Assembly (NCBI GenBank): GCA_012728415.1
Contig: JAAYFD010000045.1
Location: 62,001 to 126,000 of the forward strand
Direction of reading: 5' to 3'
DNA: 64,000 nucleotides
Source of the DNA: Gammaproteobacteria bacterium
GTDB lineage: Bacteria; Pseudomonadota; Gammaproteobacteria; Pseudomonadales; Pseudomonadaceae
Part shown: positions 55,349 to 64,000 of the stretch, piece after piece
Position numbering within the stretch: the first letter of the stretch is position 1
How the letters are laid out: every line of letters begins with the position of its first letter
The notes under the pieces: model-generated
Database searches by the model: none
What the model saw: only the letters and a program-made list of their open reading frames with translations
Told to the model about the DNA's origin: nothing
Made by a program: the position numbers and the translations under genes

Positions 55349-56866
55349 TTAGAAATCTACAGAAGTAGTTGCTTTGTGCTCGTAGGTAGCAGCGTAGTTG
55401 GACATCAGGCCGCCCACATCACCGTTTTGAATAACGATAGTGGAGAAACCAATAACAGGCAGACCGTACATAACGAAATCACTCGTCGATCCAGTGCCGG
55501 TTACCGGAATTGCACGATAGGTTTCGGTGACACTACCGCTTGCACGCTCAAGGAAGTCAATATCCAACCAGCCGATGTTGAAACCTGCTTTCAGGTCCAG
55601 ATTGTGACGAACAAAGCCTTCACCACCGATAGCCTTGCTACCAGAAACGCTGAGGATGTTGGTTTCATGGCACAGAGTGATAGCTTCCGCATCTTCAGAT
55701 GGGGAGAACTCACTCACGTCCAGCACGCTTTCATTTTCTTCGTGATCCCAGTAACGAATGGTTACCGCTTCACAGGCCATACCTTTGTTACGGTCCCAGC
55801 CTTTTCTAATACGGTTACCGAAAGGTGCTGCTGCCTCATGCACATCATCCGCATCCACAACGCCGTTCACATAGAAGGTTTTGGTCGGGAAGGTAATGGT
55901 CAGATCTGTTTGCGCGTTCAGACCGGCACCCACAACATAGTCGTTCTGAATGCTTTCTTTCATCAGCAGCGCGCTGACCGCATTTACGTTTTCATCAATA
56001 TCATTGCCGTCATCTGTAGTGCCTGTGAAACCATTTTTGAACGCAACATTGTTATTAAAGTTCTGGAAGTTTGGCAGCTCGCTGCCTGGCTTAAACTGAC
56101 GCGGACCAGTCACACCGACAGTAGTAGGAGCAGTATTATCAAGTGCTACAGCATCATAGCTTGACTGCCAGCCACCATCAACGTTCAGCACAGCACCCGT
56201 TGCGTACAGTCCGCCTTTAGGCGCCGTTACCTGTGCGTTAGTATCACTTGCCCACAGGCCACCCGCCTTGAAAGCATCGCTCACTGCAGAGCAGTCACCA
56301 GGCTGATTAGGCTTGGCAGGGTTGGTGTTATGCACAATGGCGTAACGAGCAGTAATAGTATTTCCTGAGCGAGTAACAAGAGGAGCATCCGGGTTAATCT
56401 CACCCATCTCAATCAGCTCGACGTGACCTACTTTGGCGCGCTCAATGGTCTTGTAAGCAGCAGGAGCATCACTATTGGTGTCTTCACGGTAAGCAACGTT
56501 AACAAAAGGCTGACCAGCGGCAGGAATGGCACCCACAGTACAGGAAGTGTCCTCAGTATAAATGCGCGGAGTGCCGTTTGCGTCCAGACCGACAGCAGCA
56601 GACCACTGATCATACGGAGACAGGTACAAGTTAAAGTCAAGAACTTCTTTTGAGTTCATGCCTTCCAGAAAACGAACCTTGACCGCCTTGATCTTGTCAG
56701 TGGTGTTGGTTACGTTCAGAGTGGTAACGTTACCGTTATCAGCAGTATAAAGAGGCATCAAAAACGCTTCGCCCTGACCATCAGGGTTAACGTTCATGGC
56801 GTTAGCAGAAGCAGCGGCTCCAACCAAGGTAGCCAGCGCAATGGCTTGTGATAAGCTCTTTTTCAT
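55349..56866 (-). CDS. Secreted/surface protein of unknown function, 505 residues
   Basis: Signal peptide 1-23 (GAAASANA|MNVNPDG); ATG at 56866 with AAGGA 7 nt upstream. The mature protein begins with a conserved-looking block GQGEAFLMPLYTADNGNVTTLNVTNTTDKIKAVKVRFLEGMNSKEVLDF (positions about 30-80; beta-rich), is acidic, has few Cys (pairs near 104, 189, 365 and 395), and no transmembrane anchor or sorting tail. I know similar uncharacterised secreted proteins in gammaproteobacteria but no function. Own transcript with a strong terminator and A/T-rich codon choice suggests high expression. Likely cargo of the nearby type II system (inference). Confidence 0.82.
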   Translation of the reverse strand: MKKSLSQAIALATLVGAAASANAMNVNPDGQGEAFLMPLYTADNGNVTTLNVTNTTDKIKAVKVRFLEGMNSKEVLDFNLYLSPYDQWSAAVGLDANGTPRIYTEDTSCTVGAIPAAGQPFVNVAYREDTNSDAPAAYKTIERAKVGHVELIEMGEINPDAPLVTRSGNTITARYAIVHNTNPAKPNQPGDCSAVSDAFKAGGLWASDTNAQVTAPKGGLYATGAVLNVDGGWQSSYDAVALDNTAPTTVGVTGPRQFKPGSELPNFQNFNNNVAFKNGFTGTTDDGNDIDENVNAVSALLMKESIQNDYVVGAGLNAQTDLTITFPTKTFYVNGVVDADDVHEAAAPFGNRIRKGWDRNKGMACEAVTIRYWDHEENESVLDVSEFSPSEDAEAITLCHETNILSVSGSKAIGGEGFVRHNLDLKAGFNIGWLDIDFLERASGSVTETYRAIPVTGTGSTSDFVMYGLPVIGFSTIVIQNGDVGGLMSNYAATYEHKATTSVDF

Positions 56867-57283
56867 CACAGATTCCTTTATTAGCTCTAAAATTTACGTG
56901 TTGTGTTTTGATGTCACTCAAACAGGTCGGCACATTACTACAGGTGCAAGACGACTGCAAGCTTGTTTTGCGGTCATTCAACCAAGGTTCAACAGACAAC
57001 GTCTGTGTGCTCACTGGCCTGTCAGCCTCTCCAAGTGGAACCTGGCAAGCTTGATCTTTGGAAATTGAGGCTTGACTGGCATGCGCCAGCCAAGCTCCAA
57101 CCCAACACGATCAGGCAATAGCCTCTGCGACCTTAGAGCGGGAGTCATGCTATCATCAGTCGCAACCGTTGGCAAGCACGCTTGCATATTCGGGTAATCG
57201 CGCACCGGTCACCTTGCCGTTGCCCGGCAAGGTGTGCAAAATCCCCCGTCAACCCATCTGCCCACCGTCAAAAGGCGCTTTTG
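56867..57283. other. Divergent control region between the surface protein and wzm
   Basis: 417 bp without a credible gene. It must contain promoters for both directions; no box is clear. A perfect 10-bp hairpin CACCTTGCCG / CGGCAAGGTG (57210-57219 and 57225-57234, loop TTGCC) lies 50 bp before wzm and would sit in its 5' leader. No JUMPstart/ops element was seen. Confidence 0.5.
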
Positions 57284-58060
57284 ATGCATCAACTCTTTTT
57301 TCTTCTCTGGCAGCAAAGCAAAAGAGACATCGCCATACGCTACAGAGGCTCTTCTGCCGGCCTGCTCTGGGCACTGTTGTCTCCCATATTGTTGCTGCTT
57401 ATTTACACCTTTGTGTTTGGTGTTGTTTTTCAAGCCCGCTGGGGCGGGCAGTCCGCCAGCCAGAGCAGTTTTGCACTCTATCTCTTTGCGGGTCTGATCA
57501 TTCATGGTTTTTTTGCTGAATGCCTGACCCGCAGCACAGGCATCCTGCTGCAACACACCAATTACATCAAACGGATTGTGTTCCCTCTGGCCGTACTGCC
57601 GCTGGTGCCCGTTTGCTCCGCGCTGTTTCATGCTGCCATCAGCTTTGCCGTTTTTTTTGTCGCTTTGTGGGTATTGCAGGGCTTTGTCAGCTTTCACTTT
57701 TTACTCCTGCCCGCCATACTATTACCCTTATTGACAATGACTGCGGGGGTATGCTGGCTTCTTGCCGGCCTCTGCGTATTCCTGCGCGATATTGCTCAGG
57801 TCATGCCCATGATCACCACGGTATTACTGTTTACTGCGCCCGTCTTTTACCCAGTGAGCGCCCTGCCACCGGCGTTTCAGAGCTGGATGCTTCTCAACCC
57901 CTTAACGATACCCATAGAAATGACCCGCAATCTGCTATTTTTAGGCCAGCTGCCTTCACTTGGCAGCTTTCTGCTTTCCCTGCTCGCAGGCGTACTGGTT
58001 GCAGCCATTGGGCTTTTAACATTCTCTAGACTGCGCCCGGGGTTTGCTGATGCACTCTAA
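57284..58060 (+). CDS. wzm: Polysaccharide ABC exporter permease Wzm
   Basis: 258 residues, six helices, ABC-2 type: QQSKRDIAIRYRGSSAGLLWALLSPI at the start is the classic Wzm/KpsM pattern, and FLRDIAQVMPMITTVLLFTAPVFYPVSALP follows. It exports an undecaprenol-linked polysaccharide across the inner membrane with Wzt. The ATG at 57284 gives a family-typical N-terminus; the in-frame extension upstream runs through the leader hairpin and is rejected. Overlaps wzt by 11 bp. Confidence 0.93.
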   Translation: MHQLFFLLWQQSKRDIAIRYRGSSAGLLWALLSPILLLLIYTFVFGVVFQARWGGQSASQSSFALYLFAGLIIHGFFAECLTRSTGILLQHTNYIKRIVFPLAVLPLVPVCSALFHAAISFAVFFVALWVLQGFVSFHFLLLPAILLPLLTMTAGVCWLLAGLCVFLRDIAQVMPMITTVLLFTAPVFYPVSALPPAFQSWMLLNPLTIPIEMTRNLLFLGQLPSLGSFLLSLLAGVLVAAIGLLTFSRLRPGFADAL

Positions 58061-59342
58061 AACGCCCTCAGCAGCGCCTGCCATCCAGGTATGTGGTGTC
58101 AGCAAGCATTACAGCCGCCAAACACAAGGGTTGCGCCAGGTTGTTCGCCTGCTGCTGGGCCGCAAGCAAGGGACGGCGGACGGTTTCCAAGCCTTGTCGC
58201 CACTTAGCTTTACGGTCAAGCGCGGAGAAACCCTGGCCATCATTGGACGTAACGGTGCTGGCAAGTCCACGCTGCTACAAATTATTTGCTCTACGCTTAC
58301 GCCCAGCACGGGTACTGTGCAGGTGAATGGTCGCTTAGGTGCACTACTGGAGCTCGGCGCCGGCTTTAACCCCGATTTTACAGGCCGCGAAAACATTTAC
58401 CTCAGCGCTGCCCTCTACGGCCTAACCCGCGAACAGATCCGGCAACGCTTTGATGCCATTCTGGCTTTCGCAGAAATCGGCGAGCATATTGATCACCCGG
58501 TAAAAACCTACTCAAGCGGCATGTTTGTACGGCTGGCTTTTGCGGTGATCGCCCATATTGACGCTGAAATTCTGGTCATCGACGAAGCTTTGGCTGTGGG
58601 CGATGTATATTTCACTCAAAAATGTATGCGCTTTTTGGAAGACTTTTCCCGTCGCGGCACCCTGATTTTTGTCAGCCATGACACCCATACCGTAACACGC
58701 CTGTGCCAGCGTGCCATCTGGATTGACCAAGGCCAGCTCATGCTAATTGCCGACAGCAAAACGGTGGTCAACAAGTACCTCGCCTCGTTTTATGAAGACC
58801 GGCTTGAGTCTGCATCTGCAGAAAACAAAGCTGACCTCATGCCGGCAGGCAGCACAAATAACTTCAGCTCGGCATTCGGATTGGGCGGCGCAAGCATTAC
58901 CTCATGCCACTTGTACGACGAACAGGGCGAGCGCCTGTTTAAGCTGGAACAAGCCCAGCGTGTGCGCCTTGAGGTGCGCTGCCGAGCTTTTGAGCATATC
59001 CAGCAGCCGATTCTGGGGTTTTTTATCAAAGACCGACTTGGTCAGCCGTTATGCGGATACAACACACTCAAGAAGCTAGACGCTTGGCACTCACTGGCTG
59101 CAGGCGACCAACAAACCATTACTTTCAGTTTTTATCTGCCATTGCTGGCCACGGGGACCTACACCATTACAGTTGCCCTGGCCGCCGGAACCCAGCATGA
59201 ACATGTACAACACCACTGGGTGCACGATATTTTGTCGTTCAAGGCCCAAGCCGATCCGGATTTGGTCGGGCTCGTGACGCTTGAACAAGCCACCTGCTCT
59301 CTGGGTTTCGCAGATGGCTCGCCGCACAGCACAAGGCAATAG
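58050..59342 (+). CDS. wzt: Polysaccharide ABC exporter ATPase Wzt with C-terminal glycan-binding domain
   Basis: 430 residues. ATPase half: Walker A GRNGAGKST (66-74), GALLELGAGFNPDFTGRENI, signature YSSGMFVRLAFA, Walker B ILVIDEALAVGD. C-terminal half about 255-430 is a Wzt_C-like beta domain that in other strains recognises the terminal modification of the exported glycan, implying export of a capped, O-antigen-like polymer. The ATG at 58050 overlaps the wzm stop. Confidence 0.93.
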   Translation: MHSKTPSAAPAIQVCGVSKHYSRQTQGLRQVVRLLLGRKQGTADGFQALSPLSFTVKRGETLAIIGRNGAGKSTLLQIICSTLTPSTGTVQVNGRLGALLELGAGFNPDFTGRENIYLSAALYGLTREQIRQRFDAILAFAEIGEHIDHPVKTYSSGMFVRLAFAVIAHIDAEILVIDEALAVGDVYFTQKCMRFLEDFSRRGTLIFVSHDTHTVTRLCQRAIWIDQGQLMLIADSKTVVNKYLASFYEDRLESASAENKADLMPAGSTNNFSSAFGLGGASITSCHLYDEQGERLFKLEQAQRVRLEVRCRAFEHIQQPILGFFIKDRLGQPLCGYNTLKKLDAWHSLAAGDQQTITFSFYLPLLATGTYTITVALAAGTQHEHVQHHWVHDILSFKAQADPDLVGLVTLEQATCSLGFADGSPHSTRQ

Positions 59343-59344
59343 GC

Positions 59345-60436
59345 ATGAAATCCTCAAGCGGCGAGCACTTTATTGCGCTGGATCATGTACGCGCGCTGGC
59401 AGCACTGCTGGTTATATGCTGGCACTTTGTACATGCAGGTCACGGCTATCCTGTTCCTTTTGCCGGAGCGCCTGCTTTTTTTCCACTCGCCGTGTTTGAT
59501 GAAGGCCACACCGGTGTGGCGCTATTTATGGTCCTGAGCGGCTACTTGTTTGCGCGCCTGCTGAACGGCAAACAGGTTAATTACTGGAGCTTCTATCTAA
59601 ACCGCGCCTTGCGCCTGCTGCCACTTTTATTATGCGTGATCGGTATCCGCTTACTCTTGCATGCGCTGTCGGGCACGCCGCTATTTCCGCTGCTTAAAGA
59701 GTATGGACTCGGGGTCGTGCTGCCCACGCTGCCCAACGGAGGCTGGTCCATTACTGTTGAGATTCATTTCTATTTACTGATACCCGTGTTGCTACTCATT
59801 GCACAGCGCAAGCCTATACTACTGCTGGCTTTTGTGGGGGCGGCCCTACTCCTGCGTAGCTACATACATAGCCATGCCGGCTCTATTCAGCATTATGCCT
59901 ATTTCACGCTCATTGGCCGTGCGGATCAGTTTTTGTTCGGTATTCTGTTTTTCCATGCTCGGCACCTTGTACGCAAACAACACCTGTTTTTTGCTCTGGC
60001 GACCCTGTCGTTTTTGATTTTCTATGGGTATTTCGATAGTCGGGGCGGTTTCTATGAAATGCCTTCCTATCCTTCACCAAGCCGACTATGGATTGTGCTG
60101 CCCACCATCGAAGGGATGTATTTTGGGCTTCTAATAGCTTGGTACGACAGCTCATTCAGGCATGGCCAAGGCTGGCTGAGCCGCACAGCAAGCCAGTATG
60201 GCAAGTATTCCTATGCATTCTATCTGTGGCACTTTTTCTTTGTCTTCTCCGCCGCAGATCTGATTCACCGACACCTTGTTGATTTATCGAATTTTTATGT
60301 GGCACTGCTGTTTGCACTGTTGTTTTACCTGGCCATGTATCCTGTTGGTTACCTGAGCTACCGTTTTATCGAAAGCCCTTTTTTACGGATAAGGAAAAAA
60401 TACATTACAACTAAGCAGCCACGCACGGCAGCCTGA
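59345..60436 (+). CDS. Acyltransferase 3 family membrane protein (OafA/YrhL-like)
   Basis: 363 residues, about ten helices. ALDHVRALAALLVICWHFVHAGHG near the N-terminus carries the conserved Arg and His; GHTGVALFMVLSGYLFARLL and RRALRLLPL-type LNRALRLLPLLL follow. These proteins O-acetylate or otherwise acylate surface sugars from the periplasmic face. It starts 2 bp after wzt, same operon. Confidence 0.9.
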   Translation: MKSSSGEHFIALDHVRALAALLVICWHFVHAGHGYPVPFAGAPAFFPLAVFDEGHTGVALFMVLSGYLFARLLNGKQVNYWSFYLNRALRLLPLLLCVIGIRLLLHALSGTPLFPLLKEYGLGVVLPTLPNGGWSITVEIHFYLLIPVLLLIAQRKPILLLAFVGAALLLRSYIHSHAGSIQHYAYFTLIGRADQFLFGILFFHARHLVRKQHLFFALATLSFLIFYGYFDSRGGFYEMPSYPSPSRLWIVLPTIEGMYFGLLIAWYDSSFRHGQGWLSRTASQYGKYSYAFYLWHFFFVFSAADLIHRHLVDLSNFYVALLFALLFYLAMYPVGYLSYRFIESPFLRIRKKYITTKQPRTAA

Positions 60437-60479
60437 ACATTCTGGCCGGCTCCGGCGCGGCATAGCATGGAGAAAGTAC

Positions 60480-61379
60480 ATGTTGAATAAATTTTTCCGG
60501 CGTCTGCGCGCTAAGCCTGCCACCTGGCGCATCCCTGTCCTGTGCTATCACAGCTGGACCGTGCAAACCGGAGAGTATGCTGGTAATGATCATATAGCGC
60601 TTGAGACAGATCTGAAAATTCTCGCTCAGCGCGGATACGCTATTTTACCAGCTACCCACTTGGCAGCCGTGTTGGCCGGCCAGCACAGTGCCAGTACGCT
60701 AAACGATCGAAAGCTTGCCTGCATTACCTTTGACGACGGCATCGACCTCGACTGGCATACCCGTCCTGGTGGCAATGGCGAGCCTCAAAAATCATTTGCA
60801 CAAATATTGCGCGAAGCACGGATAGAGCGTTACGGTAAGGGCCCCTTGGCAACAGCATTCGTAATCGCCAGTGCAGAAGCTCGCAGCCAGCTTGATAGCC
60901 GTGCCTGGCGCGGCCAGAATGAGTGGAACGACGACTGGTGGGCTCAGGCAGCAAAAGAAAACATCATAGGCATAGCCAACCATAGCTGGGATCATGTACA
61001 CACGCAGCTAGATCAAGTGCAGCAAAAAGACAATCGTAAAGGCTCGTTTCTGGATATTGACACCTTTGAAGACGCTGAAAAACAGGTTGCCGCCGCTCAC
61101 GCTGAAATCAACCGATTATGCGAAAACCATATTCTTCCCCTATTCGGATACCCATTCGGACATATTGCGCCTTATCTGCAACAACACTATCTACCCACAC
61201 AAGGTGCACGCATAGGCCTGCACGCAGCATTCAGTACCTGCGGCCGCGCCGCAACTCCGAACGACTCACGTTGGGCAATCCCGCGACTGGTTTGCGGATG
61301 GCACTGGCATACCACAGACGAATTCAACCGAATGCTCGATATCATTGAACAAGGCAACCACTTATGCTCCACTGGCTAA
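60480..61379 (+). CDS. Polysaccharide deacetylase family protein (CE4)
   Basis: 299 residues, no signal peptide. NodB-type motif 1 TFDDGID (83-89) with the catalytic Asp pair, and motif 2 NHSWDH (about 167-172) supplying metal His. IPVLCYHSWT at the start is typical. It probably removes N-acetyl groups from a glycan precursor or acts on a sugar-lipid; being cytoplasmic it would act before export. Overlaps the next gene by 16 bp. Confidence 0.88.
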   Translation: MLNKFFRRLRAKPATWRIPVLCYHSWTVQTGEYAGNDHIALETDLKILAQRGYAILPATHLAAVLAGQHSASTLNDRKLACITFDDGIDLDWHTRPGGNGEPQKSFAQILREARIERYGKGPLATAFVIASAEARSQLDSRAWRGQNEWNDDWWAQAAKENIIGIANHSWDHVHTQLDQVQQKDNRKGSFLDIDTFEDAEKQVAAAHAEINRLCENHILPLFGYPFGHIAPYLQQHYLPTQGARIGLHAAFSTCGRAATPNDSRWAIPRLVCGWHWHTTDEFNRMLDIIEQGNHLCSTG

Positions 61380-61969
61380 ACTCACTACTACCCTGGCGCA
61401 AAACAGCTGCGCGACCACACCCCAACGTGGCACCCACAACCCTTTCCGATACGCAACAGACTCTGCCTGCGCGTGCTTTTGATGATTTTTTCAGGGTCGT
61501 CGAGCTATCCGAGGCTGAGTTTTTTGCCGGCGAACTGTTCCGCCGCAGATTTGCCACAAACACTTTCCCTTGTAATCCCAAACATTTTGTTGCATTTTAC
61601 AAAAGCCGTGATGGTAGCTGCTTACCTATGGGCTATGTGCATTATGAAATGTGGAACCAGCAAGCGATGGCTGGCGGGCTTGTCATTGATGAGCGAGCAT
61701 GGCGTTTACTACCGGCTTTAGAAAGAAGTCTGATTCGCGAACACGGCGGTGTAGCAGAGCTGCTCATGAAGCAAAGCATTACACAACTACCTGCACACAC
61801 ACTGGCTGTATGGGCTTATATTGGCGATCAGCTTTCTGAAAAAGTCAATTTCAGAGTGGGCTTTCGTGCTACAGGCGAGCAGTATATTTGGGCGCTCTGG
61901 AAGCAAGAGCTGTCTCTGAGCGAAAAAGACGCCTGGCTGAAGCAGGTTGTAGAATACGGCCCGTTCTAA
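61364..61969 (+). CDS. Conserved-looking protein of unknown function in the glycan operon
   Basis: 201 residues, soluble, no signal peptide. A central alpha/beta segment (FVAFYKSRDGSCLPMGYVHYEMWNQQAMAGGLVIDERAWRLL, positions about 72-113) and a C-terminal FRATGEQYIWALWKQEL resemble the strand-helix rhythm of GNAT acyltransferases, but no clear acetyl-CoA loop is seen. Its start overlaps the deacetylase end and it is 24 bp before the LpxL-like gene, so it likely acts with those two. Not recognised as a known family. Confidence 0.7.
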   Translation: MLHWLNSLLPWRKTAARPHPNVAPTTLSDTQQTLPARAFDDFFRVVELSEAEFFAGELFRRRFATNTFPCNPKHFVAFYKSRDGSCLPMGYVHYEMWNQQAMAGGLVIDERAWRLLPALERSLIREHGGVAELLMKQSITQLPAHTLAVWAYIGDQLSEKVNFRVGFRATGEQYIWALWKQELSLSEKDAWLKQVVEYGPF

Positions 61970-61993
61970 AAACTGATACCTGCAGGTTACGCG

Positions 61994-62896
61994 GTGCTGA
62001 AAAAACTAAATCAGGAGCTACGGCATGGCTCCTTACAGCTACTTTTATTTTTCTCTGTATGGTTGTTGCCACAACGTTGGCATTTTCGCGTCTTCAAAGC
62101 CATTGCACATCTGCATCCGTGGCTGCTGAATGTGGAGCCGTCAGTTAACGCTCTCATCCAGTATAAGCCCACACTAGCTGATGCAAGAAAAAGCCTAGGC
62201 CTTGGTTTTGCCTTCCATCAGATCATTGACCAAGCCGACTATTATTTAACACGCCGTTTCAGTGCACGCTGGCTGGATGACAACTGCGAAATCACTGGGC
62301 AGCTTCCTAAAAAGCCAGAGGCAGGCTCGCCGGCACCGCTTTTTCTGACACCACATTACGGCCAAGGGTTCTGGGCCATACGCTTTCTGAACGAGTGCTG
62401 CGGCTTTCGCCTAGCCTGGCTTTATTTACCACCAGCCAAACGCTTTAAACTGGGCAATATTCTGCAAAGCTGGACCAATAAACGCAGGCTTACGCAAATT
62501 GAGCGCCTTTGCTCTAGCCTGGCCATTCCAACCGGCGGTAGTATCGCCGCCATGCAGGAAAAGCTTATCCACCAAGGCATATCCGTGCTTGCCATGCCAG
62601 ATGCCCCACCTCAGCCCAGACAGAGCAAAATTTCTGTCATGCTCATGGGGCAATCTGCTTTTTTTCCTGCCGGTGTATTTTCATTAGCTGAAAGGGAAAA
62701 AATACCTGTATACCTATACAGTATTTTATTTGATAGACAGTCCGGAAAACGCCAGATGGTTGTTAAAGGCCCCTTCACAGGATTAAACAAAGAAACCTTG
62801 GCCCAGCATTTTGCAAACTTGCTAGATGATGCCATCAGCCACGACCCATGCGCCTGGCATCTTTGGCCCTATATGGATGTTTTTTTGCTTGAGTAA
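61994..62896 (+). CDS. LpxL/HtrB-like lysophospholipid acyltransferase family protein
   Basis: 300 residues with a hydrophobic N-terminal helix (about 15-30). The family block [32 protein letters not shown] corresponds to the catalytic H-x4-D/E region of lipid A late acyltransferases, but the acidic residue is not at the expected place (HYGQGF), so the active site looks altered. [25 protein letters not shown] and [26 protein letters not shown] fit the fold. GTG start. It may acylate an exported glycolipid. The 3' end overlaps the convergent gtrB by 28 bp. Confidence 0.8.
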   Translation: MLKKLNQELRHGSLQLLLFFSVWLLPQRWHFRVFKAIAHLHPWLLNVEPSVNALIQYKPTLADARKSLGLGFAFHQIIDQADYYLTRRFSARWLDDNCEITGQLPKKPEAGSPAPLFLTPHYGQGFWAIRFLNECCGFRLAWLYLPPAKRFKLGNILQSWTNKRRLTQIERLCSSLAIPTGGSIAAMQEKLIHQGISVLAMPDAPPQPRQSKISVMLMGQSAFFPAGVFSLAEREKIPVYLYSILFDRQSGKRQMVVKGPFTGLNKETLAQHFANLLDDAISHDPCAWHLWPYMDVFLLE

Positions 62897-63864
62897 TTTC
62901 TGTTTCTGTGAGGCTTCAGATACTCGTCTTCGTCATCTACAGCGCTCCCATAGACTTTCCGAACCAGATACTTTGGGCGCTGCTTGGTTTCCATATAAAT
63001 ACGGCCGATGTACTCGCCTAGCACGCCAATTCCTATTAACTGAACACCACCAAAAAACAAAATAGCCACCATCAAAGACGCATAGCCGGTAACAGGGTCG
63101 CCAAATAATAATTTTTTGCCTATTACAATCAAAGCATAAAAAAACGAAACACTAGAAACCGCCAAGCCCAGATAAGTCCAAATTTTTAAGGGTACTGTAG
63201 AGAACGAGGTGATGCCTTCTAGTGCCAGATTCCAGAGCCGCCAGCCATTAAATTTGGTTTTACCTGCGACCCTGACGGGGCGCTTGTATTCTACAACAGC
63301 GGTATTAAATCCAACCCAGCCAAACAGGCCCTTCATAAATAATTGCCGCTCGGGCAGCCTAATAATTACATCCACAACCTGCCGGCTGAGCAGACGAAAA
63401 TCACCTACATTTTTTTCTAAAGGCGGGGAGGATATTTTGTTATGAATGGTGTAGAACGCCTCGGCGGTCTTGCGTTTAAGCCAACTGTCACTTTGCCTGT
63501 CAACACGCTTGGCAAGAACAATATCAGCCCCAGCTAGATAGCGTTCAAGCATGCGTGGGATAACATCAACCGGATCTTGCAAATCAACATCCATCGGTAT
63601 AATCACATCACCGCTTGCATGCTTCAAGCCTGCAAAAAGCGCAGGCTCTTTGCCAAAATTCCTAGTCAAATCCACTGCCCGCACACGGCCGTCCACGCGC
63701 ACCAATTCCTTCAAAATATCTAGAGTGGCATCCTGACTGCCATCATTAACAAACACTAGCTCTAGGGTATAGCCCGCCAATCCCAGGTTTTTTGTTACTT
63801 CATTATAGAAAATAGGAAGGCTTTGTTCCTCATTGAATACCGGTACCACCAGCGAAATTTTCAT
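62869..63864 (-). CDS. GtrB-type polyprenyl-phosphate glycosyltransferase
   Basis: 331 residues. GT2 domain with VVPVFNEE (6-13), VNDGSQD (39-45) and MDVDLQDP (91-98), then two C-terminal helices (about 232-255 and 265-288) with [19 protein letters not shown], typical of GtrB/Dpm1-like enzymes that load a sugar on undecaprenyl phosphate at the inner membrane. Together with the upstream GtrA-like flippase and a PMT-type transferase in the same window, a polyprenyl-phosphate-sugar supply is plausible. The start overlaps the gtrA-like stop (ATGA). Confidence 0.92.
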   Translation of the reverse strand: MKISLVVPVFNEEQSLPIFYNEVTKNLGLAGYTLELVFVNDGSQDATLDILKELVRVDGRVRAVDLTRNFGKEPALFAGLKHASGDVIIPMDVDLQDPVDVIPRMLERYLAGADIVLAKRVDRQSDSWLKRKTAEAFYTIHNKISSPPLEKNVGDFRLLSRQVVDVIIRLPERQLFMKGLFGWVGFNTAVVEYKRPVRVAGKTKFNGWRLWNLALEGITSFSTVPLKIWTYLGLAVSSVSFFYALIVIGKKLLFGDPVTGYASLMVAILFFGGVQLIGIGVLGEYIGRIYMETKQRPKYLVRKVYGSAVDDEDEYLKPHRNRNYSSKKTSI

Positions 63865-64000
63865 TGAGACTCATCCCAAAAAACAACATATTTAGAAAAC
63901 AAAAAACCCAATACTAGACTAACACCTGAAAAAAAGATTGGCGTTAATAGAGCGGGAGTTTGAAAGTGATCAGCAGCCCAACCCACCAGAAAGCTTACAC
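63861..64000 (-). CDS. GtrA-like membrane protein, C-terminal fragment
   Basis: Reading from the window end on the minus strand gives about 45 residues: a helix [20 protein letters not shown], then [20 protein letters not shown] before the stop. The SK(Y/F)VVF ending of a small membrane protein directly before gtrB is typical of GtrA, the presumed flippase for undecaprenyl-phosphate-linked sugars. The rest lies beyond the window. ATGA overlap with gtrB. Confidence 0.7.
   Translation of the reverse strand, partial: VSFLVGWAADHFQTPALLTPIFFSGVSLVLGFLFSKYVVFWDESQ

Noticed and set aside
54855..55352. Arg/Ala-rich 165-residue plus-strand frame
   Set aside because: Antisense to the 9-bp serine repeat; the repetitive protein is a by-product of that repeat.

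Overview
The window (64 kb, roughly 55-60 % G+C by eye) looks like the chromosome of a gammaproteobacterium related to Pseudomonas. The reasons are the block mrcA (divergent) / pilMNOPQ-aroK-aroB-damX, a malic enzyme and rpmE close to mrcA, cytochrome c4 beside the GTPase gene yihA/engB, a HexR-type regulator, an arginine/ornithine-class ABC importer, a HemB with the Mg-type aspartate-rich loop, and Pseudomonas-like REP palindromes. The species cannot be fixed from the sequence alone.

Layout. 1-2.0 kb: end of a purine permease, then trmA. 2.3-2.6 kb: a tRNA operon (Asn-Pro-Lys on the minus strand) with promoter and terminator. 2.7-3.8 kb: a TetR regulator and a small secreted protein. 3.8-12.0 kb: damX, aroB, aroK and the type IV pilus alignment/secretin operon pilMNOPQ, divergent from mrcA (12.1-14.6 kb). 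14.6-25.7 kb: housekeeping genes (malic enzyme, rpmE, hemB, ppk, CoA-transferase, NnrS, cytochrome c4, yihA, zinc metallopeptidase). 25.9-28.5 kb: a family 2 glycosyltransferase, tRNA-Thr and a methyltransferase. 28.7-33.3 kb: a four-gene amino-acid ABC importer and a HexR-type regulator. 33.3-35.8 kb: a scarred segment with a duplicated 5' stub of the regulator, a decayed IS1380-type element, a second small piece of that element, and an epimerase-like gene caught between them.

From 35.8 to 64 kb the window is devoted to the cell envelope. A complete-looking type II secretion operon (gspE-F-G-H-I-J-K-L-M-C-D, minus strand) has a lipoprotein-type secretin and a short GspC without a PDZ domain. 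A six-copy 42-bp REP array splits it between gspF and gspG. It is flanked downstream by a GT4 glycosyltransferase and upstream by a 1110-residue protein that fuses a methyltransferase, a coiled coil, a GT2 and a GT4 domain. Next come a small lipoprotein, a membrane glycosyltransferase with protein-O-mannosyltransferase signatures, a periplasmic parvulin, a secreted protein with a run of 28 serines, and an abundant-looking 505-residue surface/secreted protein of unknown function. Divergent from these is a polysaccharide export and modification operon (wzm, wzt, acyltransferase 3, polysaccharide deacetylase, an unknown protein, an LpxL-like acyltransferase), and finally a gtrA/gtrB-type pair running off the window.

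The most interesting idea, an inference from gene order and motifs, is that 35.8-56.9 kb forms one unit that makes, folds, glycosylates and secretes a surface protein: PMT-type transferase plus multi-domain glycosyltransferases, parvulin, serine-linker substrate, 505-residue partner, and a dedicated secretion machine that borrows the prepilin peptidase of the type IV pilus system.
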